Source: Paenibacillus assamensis DSM 18201
Lineage (GTDB): Bacteria; Bacillota; Bacilli; Paenibacillales; Paenibacillaceae
Direction of reading: 5' to 3'
Length of the DNA: 64,000 nucleotides
Assembly (NCBI RefSeq): GCF_000422445.1
Contig: NZ_AULU01000003.1
Span: 1-64,000 of the forward strand
Each line of letters opens with the position of its first letter. Within the stretch, counting starts at the first letter, position 1. Below the pieces are notes generated by a model. That model did not search any database. It was not told the DNA's origin and saw only the letters and a program-made list of their open reading frames with translations. Positions 44,801 through 54,300 of the stretch are shown here, piece after piece. A program made the position numbers and the translations under genes.

Positions 44801-47800
44801 CTGCATCGGTTCTCCGTTCACCCAAGCAAAGGTGGTGCGCAGGGAATCATGCCGTTGAACTAAATCCAGAATGGTTTTTACCCAACGTTCCTTATCCAGA
44901 TTTCCCCGCAAACGAACAATGACAGGCATATGATAAGCGTGTCCTACCCCTTCTAACTGTTCGATGATAAATATGCGCCGCTGTGCATATGATACCGGAT
45001 AATACACTGCAGGTGATGCAGGATTAATTTCATAATAATTGCTATCATATCTACTTATCAGCTGTGCCATATCCGATAAGATCGGTGACTTGAATATTTC
45101 CTTTAACGGAAAATCAGCATGTAACTCCTTACTAATTCGAGCAAGAAGTATAGCCGCTTTTAGGGAATGTCCACCAAGCTGAAAGAAATGATCGTTGCGT
45201 CCTACCTCATCCACTTTTAATATGTCTTTCCATATGTTAGACAGTCTGATCTCAATATCAGTCAGCGGTGGTATGTACACGTTACCTCGACCTCGAATAG
45301 GCTGAGACTCTGGTTGCGGTAATGATCTACGATCTACTTTTCCATTTGGCGTTAATGGGAGCCGATCCATCATAATGATATAGGAAGGAATCATATACTC
45401 TGGTATATGTTCCTTTAAGTAGGCTCTAAGCTCCTCCGCGCCCATCTCCGTGACTACATAGGCGCACAATGACTTGCTCTCATCTTCTTCTATTACGACT
45501 GTGACCACTACTTCACTTACTGCTTTGTGCTGTGCAATTTGGGCCTCAATCTCACCCGTTTCTACACGGAAGCCTCGTATTTTCACTTGGTAATCTAATC
45601 GACCAAGAAATTGTACGTTACCATCCGGCAGCCACTTCGCCCTATCCCCTGTCTTATATATCCGTTCGCCTTGCACCCATGGACTCGGCACAAATTTCCC
45701 TGCCGTCAGATCATCATTGTTCCAATAACCCCTTCCTACACCATCACCGCCAACCCACAGCTCTCCTGGTACACCAATTGGCAGAAGCTCGCCGTATTTA
45801 TCTACGATATAAGCAGTGGAATTGCTAATTGGTCTGCCTATTGGTATATTGCTTTCGACGTTGTTTTTAATAACGTACGTATGGGAGAACGTTGTATTTT
45901 CTGTCGGCCCATATCCATTGATGATGACGAGATTTGGACAACGATCACGTACAGCTTGAATTTGCTTCGCAGGCAATGCATCACCACCTACTAGTAAATA
46001 GGTAAGCGGCTCAAACAGGTCCGTGCGTTCCTGAGCAAGCTGTCCAAATAATGCTGCTGTTAGCCACATCGTCGTGATGTCATAGTTGCGAATCGCTTCT
46101 CCCAGCTTCTGTGGATTTAAAATGGTATATTTGTCTACCACATACAATTCCAGACCGTTCAGCAAAGCTCCCCATATTTCAAAAGTAGTTGCATCAAAGA
46201 CAGGCGCTCCTGTTTGTAAAATGCGCTCACCTTCTGCAAATGACATATACTGATTGTTTTTTACCAATCGCACTACATTTCGGTGCTCGATCATCACTCC
46301 TTTTGGACGACCGGTAGACCCTGATGTGTACATAACATAAGCTAGATCCGTTGCATTAACTTCTCTAGCTACCATTTTGTTTATTTGCTCCGCGCTAGCC
46401 TTACTCCAGCTTGACTCATCTTCCAGTACGAGCATAGCAGCATCTCCTGGCACCCTATCAGCATAAGCTCCTTGCACCAGTACAAGCTGGCATTGACTGT
46501 CATGAAGCACATACTCAATCCGATCTAGTGGATAATCGGGATCAATTGGTACATATGCGCCACCAGCTTTCAGCACAGCCAACATACCGATAATAATGGC
46601 AAGTGAACGATCACCGATTATCGCCACTGCTTGATCTCGCATAATTCCTCTTGCCTGCAATGCATTTGCCAGTCGATCTGCACGCTCATTCAGTTCCCTA
46701 TAAGTGAGCCGCTCGTCCTCAAATGTAATCGCAAACCGATCCGGCGTGCTTGCTACCTGCTCCTCGAATAGAGCGTGGATCGTCTTCTCACGCGGATACG
46801 CGGTCCATGTATCATTAAACAATTGTAGAATCTGTGTACGCTCTTCTTCGACTAGTAAGTTAACTTGTGAAAGCAAAGTACTTGGATGTTCCATCACGAT
46901 CTCTAATACTCGGACATAATGCTTAGCCATTCGTTCAATCGTTGCACGGTTAAATAAGGCTGTAGCATATTCAATATCTAATTCGATTCCCTGACTATTT
47001 TCAGTTATCGTAAATGTCAGATCAAACTTCGCAATCGTACGTGGTGTCGTATATGGCTCCAACGTCAGCCCTTCCGCTTGCAGTTCCCCAAGCGACATAT
47101 TCTCCACAGCGAACATCGTGTCAAACAATGGATTTCGGCTAAAATCACGTTGGATATTCAGTTTATCCACCAACTGCTCATACGGATATTCTTGATGCTC
47201 AAATGCTTCCAGAACACGTTGCTTGGTCGCTTGTATATAATCCAAAAATGTTAAAGTTCCTATTGGGTAGCTGCGTAACGCAAGCGTGTTGACAAACATC
47301 CCTACCATTTGTTCAAGATCAGCATGTGGACGACCTGCTGTCGGTGTTCCTACAACAATATCCTCCTGCCCACTGTATTTCGATAACAAAACGGTATAGG
47401 CAGCCAGCATCACCATATACAAAGTAGTTCCTGTATCTGCAGCCAGCTTATGTATACGCTCGCGCAATTCGGTATCAAGATAGAGTACTAGGATATCGCC
47501 TTCAAAACTTTGCATCTGAGGTCGCGGTTGATCAAGCGGCAACGTCAGTACTGGAATTTCTTTTTCGAACTGACTAAGCCAATACTGTTCCTGCTTGTCA
47601 AACTGACCATTCTGAGCTTGCTCTTGCTGCCACACTGCATAATCTTGATACTGAATCCGAAGGTTAGGTAACACTTCTTCCCGGTACAGCTGGCTGAACT
47701 CCTCGACCAACACACCAATGGAAGTGCCATCTGCAATGATATGATGCATATCCACAAGCATAAGATGCTCTTCAGCAGAGATATGAAGCAATCGAGCACG

Positions 47801-50800
47801 GAATAGCGGGCCATGGTACAAATCAAACGGCTGCATAAAGTCTTCCACCGCTGTCTCTAGATCTGCTTCACCTCCAAGCAGTTCCCTAACATCTACAGCT
47901 TCTTGCCTAACTTGCCCCACCTGCTGCATCGGTTCTCCGTTCACCCAAGCAAAGGTGGTGCGCAGGGAATCATGCCGTTGAACTAAATGCAGAATGGCTT
48001 TTCTCCAACGCTCCTTATCCAGATTTCCTCGTAAACGAACGATGACAGGCATATGATAGGCATACCCTACCCCTTCTAGTTGTTCGATAATAAATATACG
48101 TCGCTGTGCAGGTGATACCGGATAATACGCTGCAGGTGCTGCTGGTTCAATAGCGGCATACCGATTATCGGTTCCCGTTATCATTCGAGCCATGTCAGAT
48201 AACAATGGCTGCTGGAAAATATCTTGTAACGGCAATCCAAATTGGAGCTCTTTTTTTATGGCTGAAACAAGCCTAATCGCACTTAGTGAATTTCCGCCCA
48301 AAGCAAAAAAATGACTATTAACTCCAACATGCTCTACACCCAATATATTTTTCCAAATGCTAATCATTTTTGCTTCTATCTCATTAGTAGGATTTGCATA
48401 TTCCCCACTTTCGATATTAGCCTCTTTCGGATACGGAAGAGATTGGCGATCGATCTTTCCATTAGAGGTAAGCGGCATCTTATCTAGAAATATCAAATAA
48501 GTAGGAACCATATAATCTGGCAATATTTTAGCAAGGCGACGTTTCATTTCAGTACTGGTTACGGCTGCTTCTGCAACCATATAGCCTACTAGTATCTTCT
48601 CACCATTCACTCGCTCTAAAATGGTAACGGCTGCTTCTTTAATCTCAGGCTGTTGAAACAAATGCCATTCAATTTCTCCTAATTCAACCCGATAGCCTCT
48701 AATCTTGACTTGATTGTCTATTCGGCCTAGAAATTCGATATTGCCATCAGGCAGCCAACGGCACAAATCTCCCGTTCGGTACATCCTTTCTCCTGGCACA
48801 TACGGATCTGGTATAAAGCTCGATTCTGTTAGATCCGGTCTATTCCAATATCCTCTAGCCAAGCCTGTACCAGCAACGTATAATTCTCCCGGCACTCCCA
48901 CTGGTAGCAAGCATCCATCGTCATCAGCAATGTATACTCTTCCGTTGGAGATTGGCTTTCCAATCGGGATATTGTGTAAAAGGCTGCTTACCGGAAATAC
49001 GGTTGAGGTAATGGTGTTTTCGGTTGGGCCATAATTATTGTAAATTTGGAAACTGCAACTTTCAAAATGTTTGAGCTTATCCCCACCGGTGATCAGTCTT
49101 GTTAAAGTACGATTGCCCAGTTTGATGAATTGCTCGGTTATGGCAGCAGGAAATGCAGCAATTGTAACACCTTTTTCTTCCATAAATTGATTGAGTGCAT
49201 CAAGTTCCAATCGGATTTCTTCAGGTATGATAACGATAGAACTTCCTGCAAGGAGCGGTGGTACCATTTCACTAACGGAAGGGTCGAAGCCAAATCCTAT
49301 GTATTTAGCACATTTATCATGCTTCGAGAATTTGTAATATTCGACATACCATAGTGCGAAGTTCAACAGTGATCGATGCTCAATCATGACTCCTTTGGGC
49401 TTTCCTGTAGAACCAGATGTATAGATAAGATAAGCTAAATCCGTCGGTTGGACATGATGATTGAGATTGGAATGTTCAAAAAGATCTAACTGAATATCCT
49501 CAATTGCAGCATACCTAACTCCCCATGCTGCCCATGGTCCTTTTCGCAAACAACTCTGATTCGACAATAACAAAGCAGCAGCACTATCTTCGAGCATATA
49601 TTGAATACGCTCGATCGGATAACTATGATCAATGGGTAGAAATACGCCCCCCACTTTTGCAATAGCAAGCATACCAACGACCATTTCAGTGCAAGGATCT
49701 AGCATCAAACCAATCACTTGTTGATGAGTTATTCCCTGTTCCTTCAACCAATTTGCCAATTGATTGGCACGTTCATTTAATTGTTTATAGCTTAGTTCTT
49801 GATCACGATAGACTACTGCAATATCATCAGGACACTCTCGAACTTGAGCCTCGAATCTTTTTAGAAAGGTCCCATCTAAATCGTAAGACACCGTTGTTTC
49901 ATTAAATTGTTCTAATAGGAGCGTGCGTTCGATGTCAGTTATAAGGCAGATAGCTCCGATACAAATTCCAGGCTGTTGACTAATCTGATGTAGGATATGT
50001 TTGAAGTGATGTTCTATGTTTTGCACCATGAATGCATCAAAACAAGCAGCATTATATTTAAAATTAACTTCCAGCCCTTCGCTAGCGCTCACAATAACGT
50101 TAAAATCATAATTGGACTGCTCAAAATCTTGTTCTTCTTCGATTGTAAATGTATACGGCTCAGGCTCATCTTGAGGATTATGTTTAAACGGATAATTTTG
50201 AAATCCATATAAATGGTGAAGCAGCGTTTGTTTCAACTCAGAGTTAGATTGTATATCTGCTAAAGGGTAATAATCATAGTTTTGCGCTTCTACGCCAGAA
50301 CGTTGAACCTGTTGAAGCATTTCATCAAAGCGATCATGATTATCCCACTTTATTCGAACAGGAATGGTATTAATAAATAACCCTATCATTTCTTCCACAC
50401 CGTCAACTGCCGCAGGCCTTCCTGATGTAACTGTGCCAATTACTACATCATCGGTACGATTGTATTTTCCTAACATGATGGCCCACGCAGATTGCAATAC
50501 GGTGTTTAAGGTCACCTGCTGCTTCTTGGCAATGCTTTCTAGTCTGAATCTTACATCTTCGTCAATTCGAAAAAAATGATCGACTTGAACATATTCCTGT
50601 TTGTTCTCCCGCACATGTTCTCCCATAGATAAAGATGGCAGTATGGCTTGCGTTGAATAACCTTCAAGGTATTTCAACCAAAACTGCTTGGCTTCATCAC
50701 GATCTTGTTGCTCCAACCAGCGAATATAATCTGCGTAAGGCCGTACTTTACTTATATGAAGTGGTTGGCTATTCAACAGTACGTTATAGTACTCAAGCCA

Positions 50801-51280
50801 CTGCTGAAGCAGCAGCTTGAGACACCATCCATCCATTAAAATATGATGATAGCTCCATACAATTTTAAATCGATCCTCACCCACTCGGAATACAGCGAGA
50901 CGAATCAACATATCTTTTGCTAGATCAAAACCGTTACGTTTATCTTCTACTGCATACTGTTCGATAAATGCCTCGGCTTCCGTTATATCCATCCCATTAT
51001 TGGATAGATCCTCATACTTAATCGTAAGCTTTCGTTTCTCAAATACGATTTGCTTTGGACTTTTCAAGTTCAAATGCATAAAGTTAGTTCTTAAAATCTC
51101 GTATTTTTCTATTAAAATATTAAAACTTTGCTCCAATAAGCGCACATTAAGTTCACCAAGAAGCGTACACTGAAATTGTTCGAAATATGCCGGCGATGTT
51201 GGATTCAGTAAAGTGTGAAATAGCATTCCTTCTTGCATCGGCGATAAAGAGTAGACGCTTTTAACTTCCAATTTCTCCAA
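40562..51280 (-). CDS. NRPS, C-A-T-C-A-T-C-A-T with terminal condensation-like domain
   Basis: About 3570 residues. TTG at 51280 follows GGGGAGGG by six bases and is preferred over TTG at 51301. Order by rough residue: C1 10-440 (LSPMQEGMLFH, a D-to-L condensation signature), A1 460-960, T1 near 1000 (GGNSLSA), C2 1050-1490 (SPAQRRIF, HHIIADG), A2 1500-2010, T2 near 2050, C3 2090-2530, A3 2540-3050, T3 near 3095 (GGHSLNA), terminal domain 3145-3570. The A2 and A3 pocket codes both read DAFWLGGTFK, that of valine. A1 reads about DPSAIGNIT, which I cannot assign. The protein adds three residues to the chain from the preceding gene, whose stop is 23 bp upstream. There is no thioesterase. Confidence 0.93.
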   Translation of the reverse strand: MEKLEVKSVYSLSPMQEGMLFHTLLNPTSPAYFEQFQCTLLGELNVRLLEQSFNILIEKYEILRTNFMHLNLKSPKQIVFEKRKLTIKYEDLSNNGMDITEAEAFIEQYAVEDKRNGFDLAKDMLIRLAVFRVGEDRFKIVWSYHHILMDGWCLKLLLQQWLEYYNVLLNSQPLHISKVRPYADYIRWLEQQDRDEAKQFWLKYLEGYSTQAILPSLSMGEHVRENKQEYVQVDHFFRIDEDVRFRLESIAKKQQVTLNTVLQSAWAIMLGKYNRTDDVVIGTVTSGRPAAVDGVEEMIGLFINTIPVRIKWDNHDRFDEMLQQVQRSGVEAQNYDYYPLADIQSNSELKQTLLHHLYGFQNYPFKHNPQDEPEPYTFTIEEEQDFEQSNYDFNVIVSASEGLEVNFKYNAACFDAFMVQNIEHHFKHILHQISQQPGICIGAICLITDIERTLLLEQFNETTVSYDLDGTFLKRFEAQVRECPDDIAVVYRDQELSYKQLNERANQLANWLKEQGITHQQVIGLMLDPCTEMVVGMLAIAKVGGVFLPIDHSYPIERIQYMLEDSAAALLLSNQSCLRKGPWAAWGVRYAAIEDIQLDLFEHSNLNHHVQPTDLAYLIYTSGSTGKPKGVMIEHRSLLNFALWYVEYYKFSKHDKCAKYIGFGFDPSVSEMVPPLLAGSSIVIIPEEIRLELDALNQFMEEKGVTIAAFPAAITEQFIKLGNRTLTRLITGGDKLKHFESCSFQIYNNYGPTENTITSTVFPVSSLLHNIPIGKPISNGRVYIADDDGCLLPVGVPGELYVAGTGLARGYWNRPDLTESSFIPDPYVPGERMYRTGDLCRWLPDGNIEFLGRIDNQVKIRGYRVELGEIEWHLFQQPEIKEAAVTILERVNGEKILVGYMVAEAAVTSTEMKRRLAKILPDYMVPTYLIFLDKMPLTSNGKIDRQSLPYPKEANIESGEYANPTNEIEAKMISIWKNILGVEHVGVNSHFFALGGNSLSAIRLVSAIKKELQFGLPLQDIFQQPLLSDMARMITGTDNRYAAIEPAAPAAYYPVSPAQRRIFIIEQLEGVGYAYHMPVIVRLRGNLDKERWRKAILHLVQRHDSLRTTFAWVNGEPMQQVGQVRQEAVDVRELLGGEADLETAVEDFMQPFDLYHGPLFRARLLHISAEEHLMLVDMHHIIADGTSIGVLVEEFSQLYREEVLPNLRIQYQDYAVWQQEQAQNGQFDKQEQYWLSQFEKEIPVLTLPLDQPRPQMQSFEGDILVLYLDTELRERIHKLAADTGTTLYMVMLAAYTVLLSKYSGQEDIVVGTPTAGRPHADLEQMVGMFVNTLALRSYPIGTLTFLDYIQATKQRVLEAFEHQEYPYEQLVDKLNIQRDFSRNPLFDTMFAVENMSLGELQAEGLTLEPYTTPRTIAKFDLTFTITENSQGIELDIEYATALFNRATIERMAKHYVRVLEIVMEHPSTLLSQVNLLVEEERTQILQLFNDTWTAYPREKTIHALFEEQVASTPDRFAITFEDERLTYRELNERADRLANALQARGIMRDQAVAIIGDRSLAIIIGMLAVLKAGGAYVPIDPDYPLDRIEYVLHDSQCQLVLVQGAYADRVPGDAAMLVLEDESSWSKASAEQINKMVAREVNATDLAYVMYTSGSTGRPKGVMIEHRNVVRLVKNNQYMSFAEGERILQTGAPVFDATTFEIWGALLNGLELYVVDKYTILNPQKLGEAIRNYDITTMWLTAALFGQLAQERTDLFEPLTYLLVGGDALPAKQIQAVRDRCPNLVIINGYGPTENTTFSHTYVIKNNVESNIPIGRPISNSTAYIVDKYGELLPIGVPGELWVGGDGVGRGYWNNDDLTAGKFVPSPWVQGERIYKTGDRAKWLPDGNVQFLGRLDYQVKIRGFRVETGEIEAQIAQHKAVSEVVVTVVIEEDESKSLCAYVVTEMGAEELRAYLKEHIPEYMIPSYIIMMDRLPLTPNGKVDRRSLPQPESQPIRGRGNVYIPPLTDIEIRLSNIWKDILKVDEVGRNDHFFQLGGHSLKAAILLARISKELHADFPLKEIFKSPILSDMAQLISRYDSNYYEINPASPAVYYPVSYAQRRIFIIEQLEGVGHAYHMPVIVRLRGNLDKERWVKTILDLVQRHDSLRTTFAWVNGEPMQQVGQVRQEAVDVKELLGGESTLEQEVEDFMQPFDLYNGPLFRARLLHISNEEHLMLVDMHHIIADGTSIGVLVEEFSRLYGEETLPDLRIQYQDYAVWQQEQAQNGRLDKQEQYWLSQFGGELPVLTLPLDHPRPQMQSFEGDTLVLYLDTDLRERIHKLAADTGTTLYMVMLAAYTVLLAKYSGQEDIVVGTPTAGRPHADLEQMVGMFVNTLAVRNCPKGTLTFLDYVQATKECVLEAFEHQEYPYEQLVDKLNIQRDFSRNPLFDTMFAVENMSLGELQAEGLILEPYTTPRTIAKFDLTFTITENSQGIELDIEYATALFNRATIEQMANRFVQILETVMEQPNILLSQISVLTKVERKQILESFNDTWTAYPRERTIHALFEEQVASTPDRIALTFEQERLTYKGLNERADCLAHALRAQGVKRDQAVAIIGDRSIAIIVGMLAVLKAGSAYVPIDPDYPPDRIEYVLHDSQCQLVLVQAAYADKVPGDVAILVLEDETSWSKASTEQANEMVAREDKVTDLAYVMYTSGSTGRPKGVMIEHRNIVRLVKNNQYMPFAEGERILQTGAPVFDATTFEIWGALLNGLELYVVDKYTILNPHKLGEVIQNYSITTMWLTAALFSQLAQERTDLFEPLTYLLIGGDALPTKQVQAVRDRCPNLVMINGYGPTENTTFSLTYVIEDNIETNIPIGKPISNSTVYIVDAYGQLLPIGIPGELWVGGDGVGRGYWNNVDLTAEKFVPNPWVQGERIYKTGDRAKWLPDGNVQFLGRLDYQVKIRGFRVETGEIEGQIIQHNGVSEVVVTIVTEDDESKSLCAYVVAEMSEEELRAYLKEHLPEYMIPSYIVLLDRLPLTTNGKVDRKSLPAPEQKISPTEEIIKPRNDIEKQIVELWQDVLNVKPISVYNNFFSIGGHSLNAIEVIARLSKQGWNLSIQQLFSNPTPASLAEWMTNHNETSTSYSLDMRFEPIEYRTISSQEMTDLMASIEVMQEEFVSELLAGEVEEVYPISPTQFYHLDVHDVSGTIFTLEQPVDRSVLEHAITHLISRQDVLRSVLDKRNDEGWKLLTMPDQLRIPYVDLSNYDLSSQDLIMQKLLHDWFLRSYTASDTLMYRLLVLKMDSHRHTIILPCSHAIFDYMSSEVIKSSLIEYCNCLGKGWDLPADTGSTYRNFVNQIRLGPIETDDEEILQRFSLEKFHSAAIDSLQLFNRFAATDSTSITFKTECVYEGVEGNWRQALEMFITFFNVNFGLRRIPMWLTHYGRQYNKSNYYHVVGECIDYIPVVLDAESNIIEQFNNIHKLVALANDTSLNMANLMYNPAATELWSRSAQHIREAFACMPINFNYLGEQDTSHDYFKDTEINKVNTEGRQRILFTSWHDKGHLYVNVALPFTENADRLIQCLVQSHEVILT
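42180..48130 (-). repeat. Tandem duplication of two C-A-T modules
   Basis: Modules 2 and 3 of the NRPS are near-identical in protein and DNA with a period of 3123 bp (1041 codons). For example, GAAGCACATACTCAATC on the plus strand occurs at 43381 and 46504. Edges are approximate. It explains two consecutive valine-type A domains. Confidence 0.85.
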
Positions 51281-51303
51281 CCAAATCCCTCCCCGCAGCA
51301 AAT

Positions 51304-54300
51304 CTAATTACTATAGAACAGTAGAATTTCGTCTAATTCCTCTGAGGATAAATCCTCCGCACCAACATCTGATGCTGTCAACTCTTTTTCCTCTTTCGAG
51401 ATACAATGTTCTAGAATTCTCAGGAGTGCCGACTGGAACGCATCAGCCAACTTGGCAATATGGCTATTGCTAAATTCATTTGCGTTATAATCGATCATGA
51501 TCCTCAACTTGCCATTCTCAATTAGTCCGCCAATATTTAAAGCTACTTCTCTATCGCCGTCCATACTTTCATTTTGCCCACAATCTAGTGGAGAGACTTG
51601 GAATACACCTGAATTGATATCTGTATCGAACTGACCAAGATAATTAAATTTGATCTCGGGCTCTAGCTCAAACTGCATGCCTTGTTTATACTCCACCGCA
51701 GTCAGATATTTTAAGATCCCGTATCCGATTCCTTTATTCGGTACACGTCTAAGTGATTCTTTCACGTTTTTAATCGTGTACGAGAGATCGTTTGGAGCGC
51801 CCATATCGAGCCCGATTGGGAATACCGATGTAAACCATCCCACAGTTCGACTTATGTTGACTTTATCTAGTAACTCTTCTCTCCCATGACCTTCTAGAGA
51901 GATTGCCACTTGTTCATGTCCTGCCCATTGTTGAAGGGCAATACCAAGTGCTGATAAAAGCAAGTCATTAATTTCTGTACCGTACGCTACATGCGCAGGT
52001 CCAAGGAGCAATCCAGTCTCGTCCTGCTGAAGTTCAAAAGAGTACTTTCGGTTGTGTTTTACTCTTATATCATTACTATTACTCAAGCTTTCCTTAGGCA
52101 AAGGAGCCATGTTCATTGCATTTACTTGAGCCCAATAAGACATTTCCTTCGTTAACGTCTTACTATTTGCATATTTCAACAACTGTTCTGCCCAATATTT
52201 ATAAGAATCCGTTTTTGATGGGAACACAATCTGCTCATTGCGTGTTAGCTGCATATACCCTGCTGCGAAATCCTCAAACAAAATGCGCCATGACACACCA
52301 TCAACAACTAAATGATGGATTACAATAAACAAATGATCTCCATTCTCTGTGTGATACAATGCAAGCTTTACTAATGGGCCATCAGCTAAATGGATCGAAG
52401 ATTGAACCGATTCAGCATGTTGTAGAATGGCTGATGAAGTATCTAAAAGATGGGAAACATCAACATATTCTAGCTGAGGTACTGAAGCACTTAACTCTTG
52501 ATTAATTTGAATGACAGAACCCTTTTCATCTTTATACACCATTCGCAAAGCGTCATGATGCTTAACGATATCTCCCCATACCTGCTCCACTATTTTCGCA
52601 TCATAACCTTCTGGGTTGTACAACATGACCGATTGATTCCAATGGTGGGCATTAACGAATGATTGTTGGAAGAACCAATGCTGAATAGGAGTAAATGGCA
52701 CCTCCCCTTCAACTGCACTCTGGTCGATTTCTCTATTCTCTGAAGTTACCCAAGGGCTCAACTGAGCAATTTGCGGATACTGGAACAAATCTTTTATTTT
52801 CATACGGTAACCTAATGCGCTAAGTCTAGAAGAGATTTGAATCGCTTTAATCGAATCTCCACCAAGTTCGAAGAAATTATAATTGGTTCCAATTTGCTGG
52901 TGGCCAAGTACTTCTGCCCATATTTCTACCATATGTGACTCAAGTTTACTTGTAGGATCAACAGCGACTTTCGTTGTACCTACATTTAAATTTGGTTCAG
53001 GCAGCGCATTACGATTAATCTTTCCGTTATCCAATAACGGCATAGCTTCCAAATTTACAAAATACGTAGGAACCATATAATAGGGAAGTGCTATTGAAAG
53101 TTCAGACTTCAAACTCTCTAAATCTAGTTTTTCATTTGAATTTGAGGTCAGATAAGCACATAAATAAGGATCTTCCCCCTCATTCGTTAGCACTTTGACC
53201 ACTGCTTCTTTTACAACAGATTGTTGAAGAAGCACTGCCTCAATTTCCTCTAGCTCAATGCGAAAGCCTCTTATTTTCACCTGAAAATCTTGACGACCGA
53301 AGTATTCGACTGTGCCGTCTGCTAGCCATCTGCCCATATCCCCTGTCCGATATATCGTTTGTCCCGGTACATCCGAAAACGGATCAAGTATAAAGGAGCC
53401 CTTCGTTCGTTCAGAATCTCTGATGTACCCTCTACCTACACCAAGTCCACCTATACATATTTCTCCAACAACTCCAAGAGGACATAATCGTATTGCTTCA
53501 TCCACGACATATACATTTACGTTAGGTATAGGTATTCCAATAGGAATGAGCTGCATATCCTCAGGAGCTTGCTTCATTAGATATTGAATACTATCATCCG
53601 ATGCCTCAGCAGGCCCGTACGCATTAACCATTGGAATATGAGAGCATAAACGGAACCAACGCTTCACTGTCTCTGGCTTGACAGCTTCACCCGTGATCAT
53701 AAGCATGCGTAAATTTGATGGTACAAGATGACCTTTTTCAAGCACGTCCATCATGATAGATAAATAGGTCGGGACAACTTCCAATAAGGTTATGCCATCA
53801 TCATCCATGCGGTTAAGAAACGTCTCCACATCTAGAATCAGGGCATTTGAGTAAATGACAGTAGTTCCACCAATAGCTAGCGGTCCAAAAAACTGCCACA
53901 CCGAAATATCGAAACATACGTTGGCATTTTGGGCAAACACTAAGCTCTCATCTAAATGTAGTTCATCCGCTTCTGCTAGAATATGATTTAACATGCCAAT
54001 ATGCTCAATCATAACTCCCTTCGGCTTACCTGTTGATCCAGAAGTAAACAAAACATACGCCAAATCATGTATATCCGATTCGACCTTAGGATTTGATACA
54101 GACTCTGACAGCAATTGCTGTTCAATTTCATCAATAAACAGAATCGTTCCTTCAAATGCTACCTGTTGAACCGTTTCCTTGTACTCCGATAACGTAATCC
54201 ACAATGACGCCCCAGAATCTTGTACAATATTTCGCTGACGTTCCATCCCATAAGCTGGATCAATAGGAACATAAGCCGCTCCTGCTTTCCATACTGCCAG

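Noticed and set aside
43258-45994. Several plus-strand ORFs of 60-127 codons inside the NRPS
   Set aside because: They repeat with the 3123-bp duplication, oppose a well-supported A-domain frame and have no start context.
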